A stretch of DNA of 64,000 nt from Oceanobacter mangrovi (GTDB lineage: Bacteria; Pseudomonadota; Gammaproteobacteria; Pseudomonadales; Oceanobacteraceae): assembly GCF_019740315.1 (NCBI RefSeq), contig NZ_JAHXZR010000009.1, positions 62,001-126,000 of the forward strand. Reading direction: 5' to 3'. The position numbers and the translations under genes are program-made. The notes beneath the pieces are model-generated. The model saw only the letters and a list, made by a program, of their open reading frames with translations, did no database searches and was not told the origin of the DNA. Positions 44,639 to 54,001 of this stretch are shown here, piece after piece (position 1 is the first letter of the stretch; every line of letters begins with the position of its first letter).

Positions 44639-44887
44639 ATGAGCGAAGTACTGAAAGAACAACTGCAGCAACTGCATCAGGAGCTGACCAACAACCCGGA
44701 TCTCGACGCCGAGTCTGCCGCCTTGCTGCGCCAGATTGTTGAGGATATCGAAGTCATTGAATTGACCGATAACCAGGATATTTCGGAAGGCATGCAGCGT
44801 ATGGCAGTGGAGTTCGAGCAGGATCATCCGACCTTGTCTGCAATCCTCAGACAAATCGTTGATACCCTTGGCCGTATTGGTGTTTGA
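44639..44887 (+). CDS. DUF4404 family protein
   Basis: An 82-aa protein, all helical and acidic (LKEQLQQLHQELTNNPDLDAESAALLRQIVEDIEVI). The pattern matches DUF4404, of unknown function. AGAGG precedes the start. It lies 26 bases before the CBS-domain gene, so the two are likely cotranscribed. Confidence 0.82.
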   Translation: MSEVLKEQLQQLHQELTNNPDLDAESAALLRQIVEDIEVIELTDNQDISEGMQRMAVEFEQDHPTLSAILRQIVDTLGRIGV

Positions 44888-44913
44888 CCCGGTTTAGAGT
44901 GTTAAGGAGGTAG

Positions 44914-45351
44914 ATGATGCGTCACATGCCTACAATCACCGAAGTCATGACCGCCTTTCCCGTTCATGTAAATGAAGATGCTCCGTTGGAGCAGGCCGCT
45001 GTTTTGATGGAGCAGCATCACTGCCATCACTTGCCGGTCATGTGTGGCAATGATGTGGTGGGATTGCTGAGTCGGGAAGAGCTGAAGTTGGCTCAAACGC
45101 CTGGCCATGAACATGAAGGGCTGGAAGAGCTGACCGCTGGCGATCTTTGTCGCCGCCGTTTTGCCAGCATTGATCTGCATACCCGGCTGGATATTGTGCT
45201 GTCCGGAATGGCCGACGAAGGCCTTAGTGCAGTCATTGTAATGAAGCACGACAAACTGGCGGGGATTCTGACCGCCCATGATGCCTGCCGCTTTTTTGCC
45301 CAATGGCTGCGCAACGAATATCTGCCTGATGATGATCCAGGCGTAGCCTGA
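44914..45351 (+). CDS. CBS-domain protein
   Basis: A 145-aa protein consisting of one CBS pair (Bateman module): first repeat at about residues 10-65 (VMTAFPVHVNEDAPLEQAAVLM, HHLPVMCGNDVVGLLSREEL), second at 75-135. Such modules bind adenine nucleotides or SAM. No fused effector domain. AAGGAGG precedes the ATG. Confidence 0.88.
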   Translation: MMRHMPTITEVMTAFPVHVNEDAPLEQAAVLMEQHHCHHLPVMCGNDVVGLLSREELKLAQTPGHEHEGLEELTAGDLCRRRFASIDLHTRLDIVLSGMADEGLSAVIVMKHDKLAGILTAHDACRFFAQWLRNEYLPDDDPGVA

Positions 45352-45706
45352 GTCCCTGATGATGCGCCGCTGGCGCATCATTCCTTGCTGGTTATTTTCC
45401 TTTCCGACGGTTTGTCAATAGTTCTGAGTCAGGTGCACTCTTTTGAAACTGAATTGCCTGCTTTGTGATACTTTTTGGTCGTTTTGAGTGCATTAATTGA
45501 GACCGCGTTCGTCTATTGATCATTTGAGGTCAACTTTAGCCGGGGTCGATTTTCTGACCAGAACCAGGAAAACCCCTTTCTTAGCAGGGAAAAATGCCGG
45601 AATAAGGAAAAAACAGGTTCAAATTTGGGATGTTGGCGTTTTTTGGTCAATGACGCCAATAGCTGGTACGGTCTTTGCGATAGTACAGGTAAAGGAGGAC
45701 CTGCCC
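45352..45706. other. 355-bp gap before the GAF-Fis regulator
   Basis: No gene called. A hairpin with arms GATGATGCGCC/GGCGCATCAT at 45359-45382 may end the CBS unit, without a strong U-run. A possible sigma-70 promoter lies at TTGAAA 45443-45448 and GATACT 45467-45472 (18-base spacer). The leader is then long (about 230 bases) and purine-rich near 45575-45620, which could have a regulatory role. Confidence 0.45.
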
Positions 45707-46417
45707 ATGTATAAAATCGCTGATATTCAAGATTACCGCATGCCAAAGACCGCTATTGCTGCTACCAGCTGGTTGTCTGGCCTGACTGAAATTATCGAAG
45801 GCCGCTATCAGGATGAGGAAAGCGTGCAACGCTTGCTGATGCTGATCGCCGAAACCACCCAGCTGCGCAATGTTTCGATTGCCATGCCGGATTCACCAAG
45901 TCGCTTCAAGGCTCAATACTGCTCTACCGGTGTTAGCAACGGTGTTTACAGCTTTGCTGTGCAACATGCGCTGTGCCGTCAGTTTGAGTCACGTGAATGG
46001 TTGGTGATCAAGGAAGGCAGTGAGCGTCCGGAAGCTGTTAATCCAGGTTCCTGCTCGCTGACTGGCCAGGATCGTTGTTTGTTGGTGCCGCTGATGCTGC
46101 GTCAATCCGTTCTTGCTGTGCTGGTAATGGATCTGCGTGGTGCCCAGCTGGATAATCTGGAACTGTCATTCGTGCACTGCATGGGTGCGCAGATTGCCCA
46201 GATTCTGGCCACTCAGGTCGTACCAAACTTCAAGACCTTGTATGCCCGTCCATACCAGCGCGTTCAGCAGGACGAACTGGGTGACATCAATGCTGCCATT
46301 GAAAAGTGTAATGGCAACAAAACCATGGCCGCCAAGGTACTGGGTCTGACTCCGCGTCAGCTGCGTTACCGCCTGGCCAAGCTCAGTGAAGACGGTGACG
46401 TCGAACTGACTCACTGA
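45707..46417 (+). CDS. GAF-domain regulator with Fis-type DNA-binding helix, no AAA+ domain
   Basis: A 236-aa protein from ATG 45707, with AAGGAGG upstream. The N-terminal two thirds form a GAF domain (about residues 30-170: LTEIIEGRYQDEESVQRLLMLIAETTQLRNVSIAM). The C terminus is a Fis/NtrC-type helix-turn-helix (DINAAIEKCNGNKTMAAKVLGLTPRQLRYRLAKL). This is the layout of NifA/NorR-type activators with the sigma-54-contacting AAA+ domain missing. Such a protein can bind DNA but should not activate sigma-54 directly. It is monocistronic. Confidence 0.85.
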   Translation: MYKIADIQDYRMPKTAIAATSWLSGLTEIIEGRYQDEESVQRLLMLIAETTQLRNVSIAMPDSPSRFKAQYCSTGVSNGVYSFAVQHALCRQFESREWLVIKEGSERPEAVNPGSCSLTGQDRCLLVPLMLRQSVLAVLVMDLRGAQLDNLELSFVHCMGAQIAQILATQVVPNFKTLYARPYQRVQQDELGDINAAIEKCNGNKTMAAKVLGLTPRQLRYRLAKLSEDGDVELTH

Positions 46418-46440
46418 TTTTAATACTGGCGCAGGTTCGT

Positions 46441-46464
46441 TAGTGGTGCCTTCCGGCACCACTA
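46441..46464 (+). terminator. Hairpin downstream of the GAF-Fis gene
   Basis: A perfect 10-bp stem TAGTGGTGCC/GGCACCACTA with the loop TTCC, 24 bases after the stop. No U-run follows, so it may act in RNA stability rather than termination. Confidence 0.55.
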
Positions 46465-46638
46465 CCTGTTCGCTGGTGCATCTGCTGGTGTCCGGAATGA
46501 TGTTCTGTGCACTGGTCTATATTGTTGCAGGTTTGCATCCGTATGGCGGGTGTCCTTTCTGACTTGCTGCTCACTGCTTCATCAAAATGTCACTCTGCGG
46601 CTGGCACACTGGTTCAATTTAGCCAGAGCGATTGATGT

Positions 46639-47799
46639 ATGGCCCCGCGTAGAATCTGTATCGTCACGGAAACCTATGTTCCGGATGTTAATGGCGTTGC
46701 CAACTCCCTCCGTCAGCTCATTGGTGCGCTTGATCCGGCCGAATTCCGGGTGCAGCTGATCCGGACTCGTCCGCGTTCTGACTGGCAGCCCGAAGTTGAG
46801 GAAATCTGGTGTACTGGCATGACCATTCCCATGTATCCGGATTTGCAGATAGGCTTGCCTTGCAGCGGTCTGATTCGTCAGGCCTGGGATCGTTTTCAGC
46901 CGGAAATTATCTACATTGCGACTGAAGGTCCGCTGGGCAACTCGGCGTTGAAGCTGGCGTTGGCTCGACAGATTCCGGTGCTTAGTGCTTTCCACACCAA
47001 TTTTCATCGCTATAGCAGTTATTATGGTCTGGGTTGGGTCAAGACACTGACCCTGAATTGGCTGCGCCGCTTTCATAATCGTACCGCTGCAACGCTGGTG
47101 CCGTCACAGGAAGTGGCTGATTTTCTCTCGGCCAGTGATTTTCACAATGTGCATGTATTGCCCCATGGCGTCGACTGCGAACTGTTTCATCCCGGTCATC
47201 GCAGTAGCGGATTGAGGCAGCAGTGGGGAGCGGGTTCAGACGAGAGGGTCATGCTGTATGTTGGCCGTATCGCTGCCGAAAAAAATATTCCGCTGGCGAT
47301 TGAGGCTTATGAGCAGTTGAAGCAGCAACATGCCGGACTCAAACTGGTGATGGTCGGTGATGGTCCGCTGCGCCAGCAAATTGAAGTCAGTCATCCGGAT
47401 ATTATCTTTGCCGGTATTCAGACCGGCGAAGCTTTGGCCCGTCATTTTGCTTCGGCGGATTTGTTTGTGTTTCCCAGCCTGACAGAAACCTTTGGTCTGG
47501 TGACGCTGGAGGCATTGGCCAGCGGTATTGCGGTAGTGGCATTTGATATGGCTGCAGCCCATTTGCATATCCGAACCGGTCATAACGGTGCGCTGGCGGA
47601 GCCGGACAATAATGCCGCTTTTATTAGTGCGGTGGATTCGCTGCTACAGCAGGATTTACTGCCGGTGGGCCAACAAGCCCGGATGACGGCTGAGGCCTTG
47701 AGTTGGGAGAGTGTGGCACAGCAGTTTGGTCATCAGCTGGAGCAGCATCTGGCGCTGGCCCGACAGCATTCCTCCCGGGTTTCCAGTAGCTTGGTATGA
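46639..47799 (+). CDS. Glycosyltransferase family 4 (MgtA-like), copy 2
   Basis: A 386-aa GT-B enzyme clearly paralogous to the one at 39.8 kb. The same landmarks occur: IVTETYVPDVNGVANSL, TEGPLGNSALKLALARQIPVLSAFHTNFHRY, LYVGRIAAEKNIPLAI, LVMVGDGPL, FPSLTETFGLVTLEALASGI. Here it is on the plus strand without a PAP2 partner. The same donor/acceptor class is expected. Confidence 0.9.
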   Translation: MAPRRICIVTETYVPDVNGVANSLRQLIGALDPAEFRVQLIRTRPRSDWQPEVEEIWCTGMTIPMYPDLQIGLPCSGLIRQAWDRFQPEIIYIATEGPLGNSALKLALARQIPVLSAFHTNFHRYSSYYGLGWVKTLTLNWLRRFHNRTAATLVPSQEVADFLSASDFHNVHVLPHGVDCELFHPGHRSSGLRQQWGAGSDERVMLYVGRIAAEKNIPLAIEAYEQLKQQHAGLKLVMVGDGPLRQQIEVSHPDIIFAGIQTGEALARHFASADLFVFPSLTETFGLVTLEALASGIAVVAFDMAAAHLHIRTGHNGALAEPDNNAAFISAVDSLLQQDLLPVGQQARMTAEALSWESVAQQFGHQLEQHLALARQHSSRVSSSLV

Positions 47800-47840
47800 G
47801 GGTTGCAACGGTTTCCCCAGACCAATAGGGGGGAACCATA

Positions 47841-48143
47841 ATGGTTGAATTCAACCGCAACAGTATCGCGCTACTACAAAAAATAAAGCGACTGGCGAAA
47901 GAAGAGCAGAACTACGTTGTTCATTACGACTCACCGACTTTGGAAAAGGACCTCAGACTCCTTGTATCCAGTGGGGTCAGCCATGATTTGCTGGTATTAA
48001 TTGAGGAATTTTTACCAACCACGGAACCGGCTGGACAGTCTGATGGCTTCAAAACCTATCGCGGTTCCAGCGTCATGATTGACGACCGGGAGCGTATTGG
48101 GCCATCCACCAGAGTCTATCGGGGGCGTATCGTTAGCGGTTAA
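47841..48143 (+). CDS. Hypothetical protein
   Basis: A 100-aa protein with GGGGGAA before the ATG. The N-terminal half is helical (LLQKIKRLAKEEQNYVVHYDSPTLEKDLRLLVSSG), and the C-terminal half is basic and beta-like. No family recognised. It lies 41 bases after glycosyltransferase copy 2 and may be cotranscribed. Confidence 0.6.
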   Translation: MVEFNRNSIALLQKIKRLAKEEQNYVVHYDSPTLEKDLRLLVSSGVSHDLLVLIEEFLPTTEPAGQSDGFKTYRGSSVMIDDRERIGPSTRVYRGRIVSG

Positions 48144-48306
48144 TCCGCATATATGTTGGCAATAAATGGTGCGTATTCCAGCTGTTTTTGCTGTTTTCTA
48201 GTGGTTTTGGTGCATTTGTCGTTTTTTGTCCTGTGGTTGTCGCCACGAGACACTACCATTAACAAGGCATCCGCTGGGATTCAGGATCATAAAAGGATAC
48301 GCCCGC

Positions 48307-50511
48307 TTGATTGCCAAACGACTGCTTTCCGGTAAACGTATCCCTGTCTATGCAGGGATACTCCTCACCTTCGTTCTGGTGCTGTTGTACGCTTCATTGC
48401 CTGCCAGTCAGCGTGATTGGCTGCAGCGACTGGAATATCTTTTCTACGACTGGCGCTTTGATCTGCTGCCCGTCATGCCCGCAACCTCTGATACTGCCCG
48501 TATCGTCATACTGGATATTGATGAGCGCTCAATAGCCGCACTGGGGCGCTGGCCCTGGAGTCGGGTAACGATGGCGCAATTGTTCGATCAGCTGGCCGAC
48601 TACGGCACTGCCGTTGCCGGGCTGGATATGGTGCTGTCTGAAGCGGAGGATTCAGATCTGCATCGCTGGTTACACAGTCTCACTGCAGAACAACGGCAAC
48701 AGCTGCCGGGTGGCAGTCAGGGTGCTGTGCTGGAAGCCGATCAGGCGCTGGCAAACAGCATGAACCGGCTGGATGTGGTCAGCGGATTTTTCTTCAGTGC
48801 TGCGGATATCAGCAGCACCGGCGCCTTGCCTGAAGAGCTCGCTAATCTGGAAGTGATCCCGCCTACACTGATCAGCTTTGATTCCTATACCGCAACCCTG
48901 CCGTTGATTCAGCAAGCGGCGGCCGGTTCGGGGTTTGTATCGACCTTCCCGGATAGCGACGGTTCAATCCGCCGGACGCCATTGATTGCTCGTCATAACG
49001 ATGACCTCTATCCATCACTGTCGCTGGCACTGGCGTTGACCTATTTGCTCGACTGGCGGGTTGATCTGGAAACCGTGCTGATTGCTGATGTGCCGGTTCC
49101 TCGCGCAATCCGCTTTGCCGGTCTGCAGGCGCGGCTGGATATGTTTGGTCAGGTTATTGTTCCTTATCACGGCCCCAAAGGCAGTTATCCGTATGTGTCA
49201 GCTGTGGATGTGGTGCGCGGGCAGCTGGCGCAGCCGCAGTTGTTGGAGGGCGCAATCGTCCTGATCGGCACCAGTGCTGCCGGGCTGGTGGACTTACGGG
49301 CGACACCGGTAGGCGCCCAGTTCCCCGGTGTTGAGGTGCATGCCAATGTGCTGGATACCTTGTTACACGGCAGTTTCCCTTACCGGCCCGAGTGGGAAGC
49401 TGGTGCAACCCTGTTTAGCTTGTTGCTGACGGGTTTGCTGTTGTCCTTGCTGTTGCCTGGGATGCGGCCGTTACGGGCGATTGGCTGGAGCTTTGGGCTG
49501 CTGCTGGTGTTGGTTGGCTGTAACTGCTGGTTATGGCGGCAGGGGCTGGACTTGCCGATGGCAGCGCCGCTGCTGCTGGCGCTGATGCTGGTGGTGCTCA
49601 ATCTCGGTTATGGCTTTGTGCATGAAAACAGTGACAAGCGCCGGCTCAAGCAAATGTTTGATCAGTATGTACCGCCCGCCCATATCGAAAAAATGCTGGC
49701 CGATCCCGATGCCTACCAGTTTCAGGGCGAAACCCGCGAGATGACGGTGCTGTTCAGCGATATTCGTTCATTCACCAGTATCTCTGAAGGACTGTCTGCA
49801 ACCGAGCTGAAGCAGCTGCTGAACAGCTATTTCACGCCACTGTCGCGGGTATTGTTTGATCACGAAGCGACCATCGATAAATACGTGGGTGATATGGTGA
49901 TGGCGTTCTGGGGAGCACCGCTGGAAGACCGCCATCATGCCAGTCACGCAGTGGCCGCCGCATTGGCAATGCAGGCTTGCTGTGCCGGGCTGGAGCCGGA
50001 GTTTCGCCAACGTGGCTGGCCGGTTGTGCGTGCAGGCATTGGCATCAGCACGGGTTCGATGAACGTTGGCGACATGGGCTCCGCCTATCGACGTGCTTAC
50101 ACCGTGTTGGGCGATGCGGTGAATCTTGGCTCGCGGCTGGAAGCGTTATGCCGCTTTTATGGGGCTGATATCCTGGTTTCCGAACGCACCCGCCAGCAGG
50201 CACTGGCATTCAGTTACCGGTTTGTCGATCGTATTCGGGTAAAAGGGAAAGCGGAAGTGGTGGATATCTACGAACCGTTGGGGCTGGAAGCGGATATCAG
50301 CCCGGAAGCACGGCAGGAGCTGCAGCAGCATCAGGTCGCATTGGCCTTTTACTTCAGCGCCAACTGGGCTTCTGCCCGGCAGGCGTTTGAAGAGCTGCAG
50401 CAGGCGACCCCAAGGCCGCTGTACCAGCGTTATATCGAGCGCCTGTTGCAGTGGCAGCAACTGCCGCCAGCCAATTGGGACGGCAGCTTCAACCATTCAG
50501 CCAAGTCCTGA
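48307..50511 (+). CDS. CHASE2-domain adenylate/guanylate cyclase
   Basis: Membrane-bound class III nucleotide cyclase, 734 aa from TTG 48307 (AAAAGGA upstream; an upstream TTG at 48226 is possible). One N-terminal helix, an extracytoplasmic CHASE2 sensor domain (about 40-365), three helices (about 370-450) and the cyclase domain (about 470-660). The catalytic domain keeps both metal Asp residues (LFSDIRSFTS and KYVGDMVMAFWG) and GDAVNLGSRLE, so it should be active; cAMP is the more likely product. A short TPR-like tail follows. It is convergent with the FecR-domain gene. Confidence 0.88.
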   Translation: MIAKRLLSGKRIPVYAGILLTFVLVLLYASLPASQRDWLQRLEYLFYDWRFDLLPVMPATSDTARIVILDIDERSIAALGRWPWSRVTMAQLFDQLADYGTAVAGLDMVLSEAEDSDLHRWLHSLTAEQRQQLPGGSQGAVLEADQALANSMNRLDVVSGFFFSAADISSTGALPEELANLEVIPPTLISFDSYTATLPLIQQAAAGSGFVSTFPDSDGSIRRTPLIARHNDDLYPSLSLALALTYLLDWRVDLETVLIADVPVPRAIRFAGLQARLDMFGQVIVPYHGPKGSYPYVSAVDVVRGQLAQPQLLEGAIVLIGTSAAGLVDLRATPVGAQFPGVEVHANVLDTLLHGSFPYRPEWEAGATLFSLLLTGLLLSLLLPGMRPLRAIGWSFGLLLVLVGCNCWLWRQGLDLPMAAPLLLALMLVVLNLGYGFVHENSDKRRLKQMFDQYVPPAHIEKMLADPDAYQFQGETREMTVLFSDIRSFTSISEGLSATELKQLLNSYFTPLSRVLFDHEATIDKYVGDMVMAFWGAPLEDRHHASHAVAAALAMQACCAGLEPEFRQRGWPVVRAGIGISTGSMNVGDMGSAYRRAYTVLGDAVNLGSRLEALCRFYGADILVSERTRQQALAFSYRFVDRIRVKGKAEVVDIYEPLGLEADISPEARQELQQHQVALAFYFSANWASARQAFEELQQATPRPLYQRYIERLLQWQQLPPANWDGSFNHSAKS

Positions 50512-50529
50512 TTGGCAGGCAGTCGCAGC

Positions 50530-52284
50530 TTATTGCTGCTGCCACAAGACCGCGCCGGTGGCGCTGTTGGCGTTGCTGTCGAGCAATTCAAAGCCACCGG
50601 CAAAGCCTGCGGCATCCTCTCCAACCAGAAAACCGGCAAAACTGCTGTTGTTCGTATCAACCCCCAGTTCGCCGTGATTCCCTTGCAAGATGTTCATCTC
50701 TGCATAAGGCGTATTAACGCCGGATGACTGGATGTCACCATCAAACTGAATCTGCCATTGGTCTGTGCCCGTCGTACCGAAGCTGGCATTTAACTGGCCG
50801 TTGGTGATCACGCCAGTGTTGAAGTCGAGATCAAACTGGCCACTGGCGCTGGAGAGCGACTGCCCCAGGCTGTCGAGGCCAATGGCCTGATCGCCACTGA
50901 AACGAACAGTACCGCTTTGCTCGCGAATATCACTGAGACTGGTTGGTGTGCCGTAAACCCAGATGGCGGTGTCGGTCAGTTCAATTGGTGTGACTGTGGT
51001 GATTTGGGTAGTGGTGGTTTGGGTTGTACTTGCTGCCGTTGTGTTGACGGGGGCTGAGAGAATCCAGACACGGGTTTCCGCCAGCGCAGTATCCGTGCTG
51101 GCGTCGCTGTCTTCATCCGGGAACACCAGAATCGGGTCGTCGGCATCGGCGTTCCAGCGTCCCCAGAACAAATCCAGCGTCGGGTCAGGTTGCTCAATCA
51201 GGCTGCTGTCGCCCTGATAACGCACCACGTCCAGCTGGCCGCTGTCATTGAGGGAAATAAATACCGGCTGGCCATCTTCGGCCAGAATCATGGTTCCGAT
51301 ACGGGTTTCACCGGCAATATTGATTACCCCGACACGACGGCTTTGCAGAAATGCCTGGTATTCTGCATAGCTGAGGCGGCTGTCGGGGCTGGTGAGTTCA
51401 TTGTCGCTGTTGTCGTCCGGGGTATGATCGTCTGTGACCAGCTCGAAGCTGTCTTCGTTACTACTGTCTTCGGTTTTATCCAGAGGTGAAGCGATTTCGT
51501 CAGTGTCTTCCAGCTCGGTATTTGTGCTGTCGTCCGTGATGGCGTCAATATCATCTGATGTGTCTGAGCCAGTCTCTTCGGAACTGTTGTCTTCGGCGCT
51601 GTTTTCACTGTTTTCATCGTTATCACTGCTGCCTTGCGTGCTGCCGGTTTGTGTTTCCAGCTCCGCCGGGGCGCTGGACAATGGCTGGATGCGGCCATCC
51701 ATATAGATACGGGCAAAGCGATATTGGCCACTGGCCCCCAACAGCAAACTGTTCAGTCGGGTGGTCAGTGAAATCGTACCGTTCCAGGCGCCCACAAGCA
51801 GCTGTCTGCCAACCAGTCTGGCTTCGTAGTGGGTGCCCCGAATGCCAATGCTGCCAAGCGGGGTTTCGACCCGATAAGCGGACTCGGTGCTTTTTCCGAG
51901 TTTACCGGTAATGGTACGGAAGCCGCCTTCAATCAGTTCCATCAGTACTTCTGGCTGTGGGCTATTCGCTGGCTGTGGCTGATAGCTCCTGATCACCATC
52001 TGGCTGTTTTCAGTTAATGCCAGTAAGGCATTGTCGTTGAAGCGCACCTGCAAACGGCCATCAGCTCCTGTGTGTAGCGTATCGCCCTGCAACACGTCAG
52101 AGCGACGTTGTAGCTGACGTTGGCCGTGCTGTGGATGAGTGGCGATGGTCTCACCGCGGGCCATGATGACCTTGCCGGCAATCTCATTGGCCTGGCTGGT
52201 GTACGCAGCCGTCATCAACAGAACGAGCAGCGGGATGTGATTGACCAGGGACTTGATCAGGTGATTTTTATACAGGGACATCAT
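50530..52284 (-). CDS. FecR-domain secreted protein
   Basis: Exported protein, 584 aa, with signal peptide (about residues 1-32). A FecR domain follows at about 40-170 (VIMARGETIATH, GDTLHTGADGRLQVRFNDNALLALTENSQMVI, TPLGSIGIRGTHYEARL). A long Asp/Ser/Glu-rich low-complexity region lies at about 205-310. The C-terminal part (about 440-584) is beta-rich and Gly/Asn-rich. FecR domains next to CHASE2 cyclases recur in proteobacteria. Its partner is the TPR/beta-barrel gene 12 bases upstream. Confidence 0.82.
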   Translation of the reverse strand: MMSLYKNHLIKSLVNHIPLLVLLMTAAYTSQANEIAGKVIMARGETIATHPQHGQRQLQRRSDVLQGDTLHTGADGRLQVRFNDNALLALTENSQMVIRSYQPQPANSPQPEVLMELIEGGFRTITGKLGKSTESAYRVETPLGSIGIRGTHYEARLVGRQLLVGAWNGTISLTTRLNSLLLGASGQYRFARIYMDGRIQPLSSAPAELETQTGSTQGSSDNDENSENSAEDNSSEETGSDTSDDIDAITDDSTNTELEDTDEIASPLDKTEDSSNEDSFELVTDDHTPDDNSDNELTSPDSRLSYAEYQAFLQSRRVGVINIAGETRIGTMILAEDGQPVFISLNDSGQLDVVRYQGDSSLIEQPDPTLDLFWGRWNADADDPILVFPDEDSDASTDTALAETRVWILSAPVNTTAASTTQTTTTQITTVTPIELTDTAIWVYGTPTSLSDIREQSGTVRFSGDQAIGLDSLGQSLSSASGQFDLDFNTGVITNGQLNASFGTTGTDQWQIQFDGDIQSSGVNTPYAEMNILQGNHGELGVDTNNSSFAGFLVGEDAAGFAGGFELLDSNANSATGAVLWQQQ

Positions 52285-52296
52285 GGCAGCCTCCGG

Positions 52297-53679
52297 TCAG
52301 AAACTGGCCGACAGGCCAGCCTCTATCAGCATGCGGTTGTATTGATAGACTTCCAGATTACTGTGGTTGCGGAAGTAGCTGAGCTGGCCTTGCATCTGTA
52401 ACCACGGCAGTAGCTGATATTGGCCACTGGTGCCAGCGCTGCTGAGATGTTCGAGGCGGGTCTGGTCTGGCTCAATCACCGGTGGGTTTTGATAGCGGGT
52501 CTGCCGATAGGAGGCCTGCAGACCCAGTTTCAGCTTGTTGTTGACTTGCCAGCTGAGGCGGCTTTCAGCGCCCGCTGAGTCCCGTGCCAGATGTGACTGG
52601 TTGTCAGCGATGTCGTGGCTGGCTTTCAGCAGCAGTTCCAGCTGCAGCGTTTGCGTCAGATAACGGATGCCACTTTCCAGCTCTGGCTGCAGCGCATCGG
52701 CTTCATCATTGAGACGATTGTCGTGTGAGTAGAGGCTTAGTCCTGCGAGTGGTTGCCAGTGCGAGCGGGTCCAGCCAGTCCATTTCAGCCGCAGCCCAAT
52801 GGTGTCCTGATAGCCCTGGCGGCTGAGCCAGATATAACGGTAACCGGCTTCCAGATTGAACTGGTGATTGGTTGTCAGCTGAATCAGCCGGGCGCCAAGC
52901 TGGGCGACATCAAGATCGTAGTCATCGTCGCCATAGTTGTCCTTGCGGCTGAATTGCAGGCTGGTGTCCATATATCGATCGGCCTGTAAACGGGTTGCCA
53001 GACCGAGGGCCGAGTGCAGGCGGAAATAGCCTGAGTGGCGTGCGCGTTGATCATTGTTGAGATAGGCGGTGAGCTGACCGCCAAACAGCTCGACTTCGCG
53101 GACATCGGTAGCGCTGTTGGTGTTGTTATCATAGCCGGTCGCCGTCAGCAGCAGGCCATACGGCCGAAAACGTTCAGGTGTTTTTCGGCTTTGCTGGATC
53201 TGCTGCAGATATTGTTGCACCGACTGGCTGACCGCTTGCGGCAAGGTCATTGCAGCAAGCAGCCGGAACTCTGCTTCGGCACTGTCGAGCTGGCCGTTGT
53301 GATAGCGGGCCCTGGCTTGCTCATAACGATATCTGGGGTTGTCTGAATGCATCAGAGCCAGACGTTCATAGACGAACAGGGCGTCCGCATAATGGCCGGT
53401 TTCCATTGCGGCGGTGCCATACAGAACGTCGAAGTTTTCGTCGCCTTCATTGTCTGCCAGCAGCTGGAGCGCCTGTTGATAGGCAAGTTCAAACTGCCTG
53501 GCTCGAACGGCTGCGACCAGCGTCGCCATGCTAACGTCTGTTGCTGTCGGCGTGGTTGGAGAGTCTGCGGCAGGCAGAGGCGTGGCAATTTCTGCAGCCA
53601 GCAGCCTTGTGACTGGTATGGCGGAGGCGGATATGGCCAGCAGGCTGGCACTGAACAGATAGCGACAAGATTTGTTCAT
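52297..53679 (-). CDS. TPR and outer-membrane beta-barrel protein (Slam-like)
   Basis: A 460-aa exported protein. A signal peptide (1-28) is followed by TPR repeats (about 50-165: QFELAYQQALQLLADNEGDENFDVLYGTAAMETGHYADALF) and a C-terminal beta-barrel (about 175-460) with alternating strands ending in a terminal aromatic (LSASF). The layout resembles surface lipoprotein assembly modifier (Slam) proteins. It forms a unit with the FecR-domain gene. A substrate lipoprotein was not seen. Confidence 0.75.
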   Translation of the reverse strand: MNKSCRYLFSASLLAISASAIPVTRLLAAEIATPLPAADSPTTPTATDVSMATLVAAVRARQFELAYQQALQLLADNEGDENFDVLYGTAAMETGHYADALFVYERLALMHSDNPRYRYEQARARYHNGQLDSAEAEFRLLAAMTLPQAVSQSVQQYLQQIQQSRKTPERFRPYGLLLTATGYDNNTNSATDVREVELFGGQLTAYLNNDQRARHSGYFRLHSALGLATRLQADRYMDTSLQFSRKDNYGDDDYDLDVAQLGARLIQLTTNHQFNLEAGYRYIWLSRQGYQDTIGLRLKWTGWTRSHWQPLAGLSLYSHDNRLNDEADALQPELESGIRYLTQTLQLELLLKASHDIADNQSHLARDSAGAESRLSWQVNNKLKLGLQASYRQTRYQNPPVIEPDQTRLEHLSSAGTSGQYQLLPWLQMQGQLSYFRNHSNLEVYQYNRMLIEAGLSASF

Positions 53680-53861
53680 GGGCTGTCCTCATATTGAGCC
53701 CCGTACTGGTCCCTCTAATAACTTCCCTGTGCGCAGACCAGCTCTGACAAAACTATACAGTACCAATGGTGCACCGCAAGCTGACGTTACAGCAACAGCC
53801 CTGCCAGATGGCGACGTTTTTATGAAGAATAGCGGATGAAACCGGCTCAGGTGGCCGGTAT

Positions 53862-53875
53862 TTGATATGAATCAA
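53862..53875 (+). promoter_or_regulatory. Perfect FNR/Anr-type site (distal)
   Basis: TTGAT-ATGA-ATCAA, a full match to the consensus, 50 bases upstream of the proximal site and 127 bases before the small gene. Confidence 0.75.
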
Positions 53876-53911
53876 AAGCGTGTTTTTTCACCAGCGACTG
53901 CGGGATTGGAT

Positions 53912-53925
53912 TTGATTTAGGTCAA
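53912..53925 (+). promoter_or_regulatory. FNR/Anr-type site (proximal, class II position)
   Basis: TTGAT-TTAG-GTCAA, nine of ten consensus positions. Its centre lies about 41 bases before the start predicted from the TATTGT -10, the classic activating position. Confidence 0.75.
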
Positions 53926-54001
53926 ATAGCCCCGACGGCGTGCTGTTATTGTGGACTCAAGAACAAGGCAACAGCCCCGCACCACAGAGAGGTATCCCAC
54001 T

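Larger units (their letters stand above)
53680..54001. other. 322-bp gap carrying two FNR-type sites
   Basis: Divergent control region between the TPR/barrel gene (minus) and the 39-aa membrane protein (plus). It holds the two FNR-type boxes listed separately and a possible -10 TATTGT at 53947-53952. No other gene was seen. Confidence 0.6.

Noticed and set aside
45370-45386. Possible sigma-54 promoter TGGCGC-N8-TTGC before the GAF-Fis gene
   Set aside because: Spacing between the elements is 8 instead of 5 bases, and it lies within a hairpin that better explains the sequence.
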